Shown: positions 5,728 through 10,290 of the stretch, one piece after another | Numbering within the stretch: the stretch's first letter is position 1 | Layout of the letters: the number at the start of each line of letters is the position of its first letter | Notes under the pieces: model-generated | What the model saw: only the letters and a program-made list of their open reading frames with translations | What the model was told of the DNA's origin: nothing | The model's database searches: none | Assembly: GCA_947305585.1 (NCBI GenBank) | Contig: CAMZDY010000036.1 | Location: forward strand, 1 to 10,290 | Source: an uncultured Verrucomicrobiota bacterium | Lineage (GTDB): Bacteria > Verrucomicrobiota > Kiritimatiellia > RFP12 > UBA1067 | Reading direction: 5' to 3' | Length of the DNA stretch: 10,290 nt | Translations under genes and position numbers: made by a program

Positions 5728-8026
5728 GAAGTTCTTGCTCGCCGCACTTGCCGCGATGGGCGCCGGTGCGGCTTTTGCCGCGCATGGCGGCAACATTCCG
5801 CCCTATCCCAATTTCGATCTGCCGCGAACCGAGGAGATGATGTTCCTCGTTATACAGATCGGCGTCATCATCTTCGCCGCCAAACTGGGCGGCATGCTGG
5901 CGCAACGGGTGAAACTTCCGTCGATCCTGGGCGAACTTGCGGCCGGTATCGTAATCGGCCCTTGGGCGCTTGGCGGTCTTGGATTCGGCACGGGGCTTTT
6001 CGCGGACGGGCTCTTCCACGGCGGAGCGCTTAGGGCTTTGGCGGCCGACGGCCACGCATTCGATGCCACGAGTCCCGCCCTGTACGGCATCGCCACGCTC
6101 GCATCCATCATTCTTCTCTTTCTGTCGGGACTTGAGACGAACCTCAAGATGTTCCTCAAGTATTCGTTCGTGGGCTCGATGGTGGGCGTGGGCGGAGTGG
6201 TGGTGAGCTTCCTCTTTGGCGACATCTGCGCGGTGGTGTTCCTGCCCAAGTTCTTCCCGTCCTTCGCGGAGCTTGCGCAAATGCCGTTCGCGAACGCGAT
6301 GACCCAGGCGGCCCCGCTCTATATGGGCATCATGTCCACCGCCACTTCGGTGGGCATCACGGCGCGGATCCTCTCCGAGAAGAAGAAGATGGACTCGGAA
6401 GAGGGCACCACCATCATGGCGGGTGCGGTGATCGACGACGTTTTGGGACTCATCGTGCTTGCGATCGGCAACGGCATCATCGCCACCAATCTCGCGGCGG
6501 CCCAGGGCGGCGGCGCCGGGGGGATGGATTGGGGCAATATCGGCCTCGTGGCCGCGAAGGCGTTCGGCGTATGGCTGGGGGCCACGCTCGTGGGGGTGCT
6601 GGCGGCGCGCTACATCGCCCGGTTCCTCAAAGTGAGCTTCAAAAACCCGGTAGTGATTTCGACGATGGCGTTCGGGCTTTCTATGGTGCTCGCTGGATTT
6701 TTCGAGTATATGGGGCTCGCGATGATCATCGGGGCGTACGTGATGGGATTGGCGCTTTCGCGTACCGACCTCAAGCACACCATCCAGGAGTCGCTCGATC
6801 CGGTGTACACGTTCCTCGTGCCGATTTTCTTCTGCGTGATGGGCATGATGGTCGACGTGACCCAGCTTTGTTCGGGTCCGGTATTGCTGTTCGGCGCGAT
6901 CTACACGATTCTCGCGGTGGCGGCCAAGGTGTTCGGATGCATGGTGCCTTCGATGTTCTGCGGCTTCAACTGGCTGGGCGGGCTAAGGATCGGCGCCGGG
7001 ATGGTGCCGCGCGGCGAAGTGGCGCTCATCATCGCCGGCATCGGGCTTTCGGCCGGATTCCTCACCCAGGAAATCTTCGGCATCGGCATCATGATGACGC
7101 TTATCACTACGGTGGTGGCGCCTCCCGCGCTGGTGGGGCTCTTCACGCCCAAGGCGAAAGGCGTGCGCCATCCCAAGGCGTCCGCCTCCGATTCGCGCGA
7201 GACGTCGTTCGAGCTGTCGTCGCCGGAAGTGGCCGACTACATCCTCACCAAACTGGTGGCCGAGTTCCGCACGGAAGGGTTTTTCACTTCGCTGCTCTCC
7301 AAGGAAGAGAATATCTGGGAAGTGGTGATGGACGATATGGAAATGTCCATCCGGCGCAGCGGCAACAAGATTCTCGTGCAGTGCACCGAAACCGAGGAGG
7401 CCATGCTGATGACGGCGTGGATGGAGGTGGCTTCGCAGGTGAACGACCTGGCGAAGTCCATCAGCAAGCCCATGCGGTCGGACGCGATGGGCAAGCTTCT
7501 GCGCGACACCCAGTCGGGCGGGACCACCCGCGGCACGGTGCGCAACGTGCTCCGCTACGTGCAGGGCTTCGTGATGCTGCCGGGCTTCAAGGCGGCCAAC
7601 AAGGAAGATGCCATCCGCAAGATCGTGGCGGCCATCGGCAAGGAGAATCCGAACCACGTGAAAGACGTGAAGGCGGCCACGGAAGCCGTTTTGAAGCGCG
7701 AAGCGTCGATGCCCACCGGGCTGGACCACGGCATCGCCGTGCCGCACGGGCGCGACGCATCCGTAACCTCCATTGCGGGCGCGGTGGCCATTTTGGACAA
7801 CGAAGGCACTGCCGCCGGATGCCTCCCCGACTACGAGACGATCGACAAATCGCCCGTCCAGATCATCGTGCTTACCTTGGCCAACGATCAGGCGCAGACG
7901 CCGTATCTCCAGCTCATGTCGGCCATCAGTCGGGTGTTGCGCACCGACGAAGGTTATGCGATGCTGGCGGCGTGCAAGTCGGTGGAAGGCATGCGCCGCT
8001 TCTTCCGGGGCGCCCAGCAGAGCTGA
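5714..8026 (+). CDS. CPA2-type cation/proton antiporter with C-terminal PTS EIIA domain
   Basis: Read from ATG 5714 this is 770 aa. A signal-peptide-like start ending AFAAHGG (20-26) precedes a Kef/NapA-type antiporter core (about 43-478) with some 12 membrane segments. TATSVGITARIL (209-220) and AVIDDVLGLIV (238-248) are the CPA2 core motifs. The Asp pair 241-242 is the hallmark of electrogenic Na+/H+ exchangers such as NapA. MVPRGEVALII (430-440) is the conserved late-helix motif. Residues 485-611 form a soluble region that I do not recognise. Residues 612-770 are an EIIA type-2 domain, with GLDHGIAVPHGR (669-680) placing the phospho-His at 678. The start overlaps the previous stop by 14 bases. 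An in-frame ATG at 5621 would add 31 Arg-rich residues from the other reading frame and is rejected. Likely role: Na+ or K+/H+ exchange gated by PTS phosphorylation. Confidence 0.88.
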   Translation: MNRSKKFLLAALAAMGAGAAFAAHGGNIPPYPNFDLPRTEEMMFLVIQIGVIIFAAKLGGMLAQRVKLPSILGELAAGIVIGPWALGGLGFGTGLFADGLFHGGALRALAADGHAFDATSPALYGIATLASIILLFLSGLETNLKMFLKYSFVGSMVGVGGVVVSFLFGDICAVVFLPKFFPSFAELAQMPFANAMTQAAPLYMGIMSTATSVGITARILSEKKKMDSEEGTTIMAGAVIDDVLGLIVLAIGNGIIATNLAAAQGGGAGGMDWGNIGLVAAKAFGVWLGATLVGVLAARYIARFLKVSFKNPVVISTMAFGLSMVLAGFFEYMGLAMIIGAYVMGLALSRTDLKHTIQESLDPVYTFLVPIFFCVMGMMVDVTQLCSGPVLLFGAIYTILAVAAKVFGCMVPSMFCGFNWLGGLRIGAGMVPRGEVALIIAGIGLSAGFLTQEIFGIGIMMTLITTVVAPPALVGLFTPKAKGVRHPKASASDSRETSFELSSPEVADYILTKLVAEFRTEGFFTSLLSKEENIWEVVMDDMEMSIRRSGNKILVQCTETEEAMLMTAWMEVASQVNDLAKSISKPMRSDAMGKLLRDTQSGGTTRGTVRNVLRYVQGFVMLPGFKAANKEDAIRKIVAAIGKENPNHVKDVKAATEAVLKREASMPTGLDHGIAVPHGRDASVTSIAGAVAILDNEGTAAGCLPDYETIDKSPVQIIVLTLANDQAQTPYLQLMSAISRVLRTDEGYAMLAACKSVEGMRRFFRGAQQS

Positions 8027-9231
8027 TGGCGGGCGATACCATAGCCGCCATCGCCACCGCGCCCGGTCGCGGAGGGGTGGCGGTAATCAGGATTTCAGGC
8101 GACGAAGCGTTCGAGGTGGGCCGACGGATAGCCGGTAAGCTGCCATCGCCCGGCCGGTTCGCCCTCCGTCGGCTTGCAGTGGACGATCTGCTGGTGCTGA
8201 CGTTCAAGGCTCCCAATTCCTATACCGGCGAGGATGTGGTTGAACTGCATTCGCACGGCGGGGCGGTGGTGCCCCGGCAGGTGCTGAAACTATGTCTGGA
8301 GAACGGAGCGCGGCTGGCCCGGAAGGGTGAATTCACCGAACGCGCGTTCCTGAACGGCAAAATGGATCTTTCGGCGGCGGAGTCGGTCATCGAACTCGTG
8401 GACGCCAAGACGAATCGTGCGGCGACCGACGCCCGGAGACGGCTTGACGGCGAAAAGTCCAAAGTCTATCGCGCCCTCTATGAAGAAGCGCTTGCCTTGA
8501 GTGCGGACCTGGAGCATTCGCTCGACCTGGACGAAGGTGAGCTGCCGGATGGTTTTATGGCGTCGGCAGGCGAAAGGATGGAACATCTCAAACGGCGGCT
8601 GGCGGACGAAATCGGCAGGGCGGAGGCGGGCAGGATGCTGCGCGAGGGTGCGCTGGTGGTTATTGCGGGTCCTCCCAACGCCGGCAAGTCGTCGCTCATG
8701 AACGCGCTTCTCGGACGCAACCGGGCGATCGTATCCGACATTCCCGGCACCACGCGCGATTCCATCGAGGAGTATTTCGACCTGGACGGCATACCCGTGC
8801 GACTCGCGGACACTGCGGGGCTCCGGGAAACGGCCGATCCGATCGAACGCGAGGGGGTGCGGCGCGCGAAGGATCTTATGGCGGCGGCGGACTACGTGAT
8901 CGATCTCGCGGGACCGGTGCACGCCAAGTGCGATCTCGGCCGGGTGGAGGGCAAACTCAACGTGAGCGCGCTCACCGGCGAGGGATTGGATGAACTCCGG
9001 CGGGAGATGGCGCGCCACCTCGAACAGGTGCCGGACGACGGCCCCACGCCGTCCGAACGCGAGGCGGCGCTTATGGTGGAGGCGCGGAACGCTTTGGACT
9101 GGAGCGACGATGCCGTATTGTGCGCCAACGCCGTCCGCGCCGCCGCGCAATCGCTCGGCCGCCTCACGGGGGCGGTATATTCCTCCGATCTGCTCACGTC
9201 AATTTTCTCGCGTTTCTGCGTGGGCAAGTAG
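8026..9231 (+). CDS. mnmE: tRNA modification GTPase MnmE, compact form
   Basis: MnmE works with MnmG to place (carboxymethyl)aminomethyl groups on U34 of several tRNAs. The N-terminal folate-binding domain is clear: DTIAAIATAPGRGGVAV (4-20), SYTGEDVVELHSHGG (65-79) and GEFTERAFLNGKMDL (101-115). The embedded G domain has G1 GPPNAGKS (215-222), including the Asn used for K+ binding; G2 IPGTTRD (239-245); G3 DTAG (262-265); and G5 SALTGEG (314-320). The protein ends in FCVGK with the conserved Cys398. It is 401 aa, against about 450 usually. Most of the missing length lies between G3 and G5, where the G4 motif NKxD appears as AKCD (300-303). The ATG overlaps the antiporter stop by one base (TGATG). 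The longer in-frame reading upstream is an artefact of the antiporter gene. Identity is certain; full GTPase function is not. Confidence 0.93.
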   Translation: MAGDTIAAIATAPGRGGVAVIRISGDEAFEVGRRIAGKLPSPGRFALRRLAVDDLLVLTFKAPNSYTGEDVVELHSHGGAVVPRQVLKLCLENGARLARKGEFTERAFLNGKMDLSAAESVIELVDAKTNRAATDARRRLDGEKSKVYRALYEEALALSADLEHSLDLDEGELPDGFMASAGERMEHLKRRLADEIGRAEAGRMLREGALVVIAGPPNAGKSSLMNALLGRNRAIVSDIPGTTRDSIEEYFDLDGIPVRLADTAGLRETADPIEREGVRRAKDLMAAADYVIDLAGPVHAKCDLGRVEGKLNVSALTGEGLDELRREMARHLEQVPDDGPTPSEREAALMVEARNALDWSDDAVLCANAVRAAAQSLGRLTGAVYSSDLLTSIFSRFCVGK

Positions 9232-9260
9232 GCGCACCGCAAAAAAGTTGAAAGTTTTAC

Positions 9261-9289
9261 TGGACAAACTCGTCAATATTCGGTATAAT
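9261..9289 (+). promoter_or_regulatory. Sigma70-type promoter abutting the nuoE-like start (predicted leaderless)
   Basis: TGGACA (9261-9266, one mismatch to TTGACA), a 17-base spacer and a perfect TATAAT (9284-9289). A start point 7-8 bases downstream of the -10 box would fall on or next to A9297, the first base of the ATG, leaving no room for a 5' leader or Shine-Dalgarno. The 65-base gap after mnmE (9232-9296) shows no convincing terminator. Confidence 0.8.
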
Positions 9290-9296
9290 ATTAGCC

Positions 9297-9785
9297 ATGA
9301 AAAGTCAGACTTTGCCTTTTACCGGCACCCCCGAGCAGGCGGCGGAACTCCAGAAAGTTATCGCCGAACTTAAGGATCAACCCGGCGCGCTCATGCCCAT
9401 CATGCAGAAGGCGCAGGGAATTTACGGCTATCTTCCCATCGAGGTGCAGAAGATGATCGCCGACGGCACCGGAATCCCGATCGAGAAAATCTATGGGGTT
9501 TCCACGTTCTACGCGCAGTTCAATCTCCAGCCCAAGGGCAAGTACCGCATCTCCGTATGTCTGGGCACCGCCTGCTACGTGAAGGGCGGCGACAAGATCT
9601 GGGATGCGCTCAGGAAGAAGCTGGGCATCGGCGAGGGCGAGTGCACCAGCGACCGCAAGTTCTCGCTGGACAGCTGCCGCTGCATCGGCGCGTGCGGCAT
9701 GGCGCCGGTGATGATGATCAACGACGATGTCTACGGGCGGCTCACGGTCGACCAGCTCGACGACATCCTCGCCAAGTACAACTGA
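9297..9785 (+). CDS. nuoE: NuoE/HndA/HydC-type thioredoxin-fold [2Fe-2S] subunit
   Basis: A 162-aa protein, the normal size for the family. A helical N-terminal part contains the family block ALMPIMQKAQGIYGYLP (31-47) and GVSTFYAQF (67-75). The thioredoxin-like part binds one [2Fe-2S] cluster through C88 and C93 (CLGTAC) and C129 and C133 (CIGAC), followed by the usual GMAPV. C127 is an extra nearby cysteine. Such subunits pass electrons between NAD(P)H-flavin partners and Fe-S chains in complex I, in formate dehydrogenases or in bifurcating [FeFe]-hydrogenases. The following NuoF-like gene has an N-terminal Fe-S domain, which favours the hydrogenase (HydABC/HndABCD) setting over respiratory complex I. 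The ATG is the only ATG, GTG or TTG in frame after the TGA at 9249-9251, and no Shine-Dalgarno precedes it. Confidence 0.9.
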   Translation: MKSQTLPFTGTPEQAAELQKVIAELKDQPGALMPIMQKAQGIYGYLPIEVQKMIADGTGIPIEKIYGVSTFYAQFNLQPKGKYRISVCLGTACYVKGGDKIWDALRKKLGIGEGECTSDRKFSLDSCRCIGACGMAPVMMINDDVYGRLTVDQLDDILAKYN

Positions 9786-9802
9786 TAGGGGAGGCAGGCT
9801 TT

Positions 9803-10290
9803 ATGAAGACATTGGAAGAACTCCAGAAGATCAAGGCCGAGGCGCAGGCGGAGATGGCGCGGAAGACGCGCGTCCTGGTGTGCTGCGGCGGGTGCACGTC
9901 GTCCGGTTCGCTCAAGGTGACGGCGGCGTTCGAGAAGGAAATCGCGGCGGCGGGCCTTGCGGACAAGGTGCAGGTGGTGAAGACCGGTTGCATGGGGCTT
10001 TGCTCGCAGGGTCCCATCGTGGTGGTCCAGCCCGGCGACGTCTTCTATTCGCACATCGACGAGCTCAAGGTCGGCAAGATCGTGACCGAGCATCTGATGG
10101 GCGGCAAGCCGGTCAAGGAATACCTCTATCCGGAAACGATCGCCGATCCCGCCAAGGTGCTGGCGATGGCGGAAACCAACTTCTACAAGAAGCAGATGTG
10201 CCTGGCGCTCCGCAACTGCGGCCACATTTCGCCCCTGCACATCGAGGAGTACATCGCCCGCGACGGCTACGAGGCGCTGTGGCGCTGCCT
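9803..10290 (+). CDS. nuoF: NuoF/HndC/HydB-type flavoprotein subunit, 5' part (runs off the window)
   Basis: The 162 complete codons visible encode the N-terminal thioredoxin-like ferredoxin domain, with VLVCCGGCTSSGS (24-36) and TGCMGLCSQGP (61-71) as Fe-S ligand loops (C27/C28, C31, C63, C67). They are followed by the start of the NuoF flavin domain, with FYKKQMCLALRNCGHISP (127-144) and IEEYIARDGYEAL (147-159). This order, Fe-S domain before the FMN/NADH domain, is typical of NuoF-like subunits of bifurcating hydrogenases (HydB, HndC) and of NAD-dependent formate dehydrogenases. The NADH- and FMN-binding glycine motifs and the C-terminal Fe-S region lie beyond the right edge. A strong Shine-Dalgarno GGGGAGG (9788-9794) sits 8 bases before the ATG, and the gap from the nuoE-like gene is 17 bases, so the two are one operon. 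Codon use is like that of its neighbours. Confidence 0.88.
   Translation, partial: MKTLEELQKIKAEAQAEMARKTRVLVCCGGCTSSGSLKVTAAFEKEIAAAGLADKVQVVKTGCMGLCSQGPIVVVQPGDVFYSHIDELKVGKIVTEHLMGGKPVKEYLYPETIADPAKVLAMAETNFYKKQMCLALRNCGHISPLHIEEYIARDGYEALWRC

Noticed and set aside
4177..5796. Long minus-strand open frame (539 codons) opposite the IT transporter
   Set aside because: It is His/Arg-rich with no family resemblance and mirrors a clear membrane protein on the other strand. This is an expected shadow in GC-rich DNA with strong codon bias.
6529..8025. Upstream in-frame extension of mnmE by 499 codons
   Set aside because: The extension is a second-frame reading of the antiporter gene, rich in Arg and Gly with no domain. 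MnmE homology starts exactly at the ATG at 8026.
9232..9260. Terminator after mnmE
   Set aside because: A weak TGCG/CGCA pairing is followed by an A-run on the plus strand, not a T-run.
1..10290. CRISPR array, insertion sequence, phage or toxin-antitoxin genes
   Set aside because: I found no spaced direct repeats, transposase, inverted terminal repeats or toxin-like small genes. The coding density is fully explained by the genes listed.

Overview
The window looks like a stretch of chromosome from a moderately GC-rich fermentative or anaerobic bacterium. This is an inference from gene content: a tandem NuoE-like and NuoF-like pair of the kind found in bifurcating hydrogenases, an N-acetylhexosamine 1-kinase-like salvage enzyme, two PTS EIIA domains tied to ion transporters, and a secreted protein of GLQxGxxN repeats. 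The mixture would suit a gut or sediment member of the PVC group (Kiritimatiellota or Lentisphaerota), but no marker gene here fixes the taxonomy. Every gene I can support is on the + strand.

Layout. Positions 1-51 are the 3' part of a tRNA-Arg(UCU) with an encoded CCA. A near-consensus sigma70-type promoter follows (76-104) and drives a 211-aa exported repeat protein (179-814). A 61-base gap ending in a perfect Shine-Dalgarno leads into six tightly packed genes (876-9231): a divergent ROK/ASKHA sugar kinase-like protein, a NahK-like anomeric kinase, a PTS-EIIA-CBS protein, an ArsB/NhaD/SLC13-type (IT superfamily) transporter, a CPA2 cation/proton antiporter fused to a C-terminal EIIA domain, and mnmE. 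Junctions within this block run from +7 bases to a 14-base overlap, so co-transcription and translational coupling are likely. A second promoter (9261-9289) sits directly against the start codon of a nuoE/hndA-type gene (9297-9785). A nuoF/hndC-type gene follows and runs off the right edge (9803-10290).

How the genes may work together. The two kinases point to uptake or salvage of amino sugars or hexoses. The two EIIA domains, one free and linked to a CBS pair and one covalently joined to the antiporter, suggest that the phosphorylation state of the sugar PTS is read by a pair of ion transporters. That would couple carbon supply to Na+/H+ or anion balance. The NuoE/NuoF pair would handle NAD(P)H/ferredoxin/H2 electron flow in the same fermentative metabolism.

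Points most worth a second look: the two-EIIA/two-transporter operon; an MnmE whose G domain lacks about 35 residues and has a degenerate G4 motif; a predicted leaderless mRNA for the NuoE-like gene; and the ROK-like protein with a Cys-cluster N-terminus, no ROK zinc motif and a lysine-rich tail.
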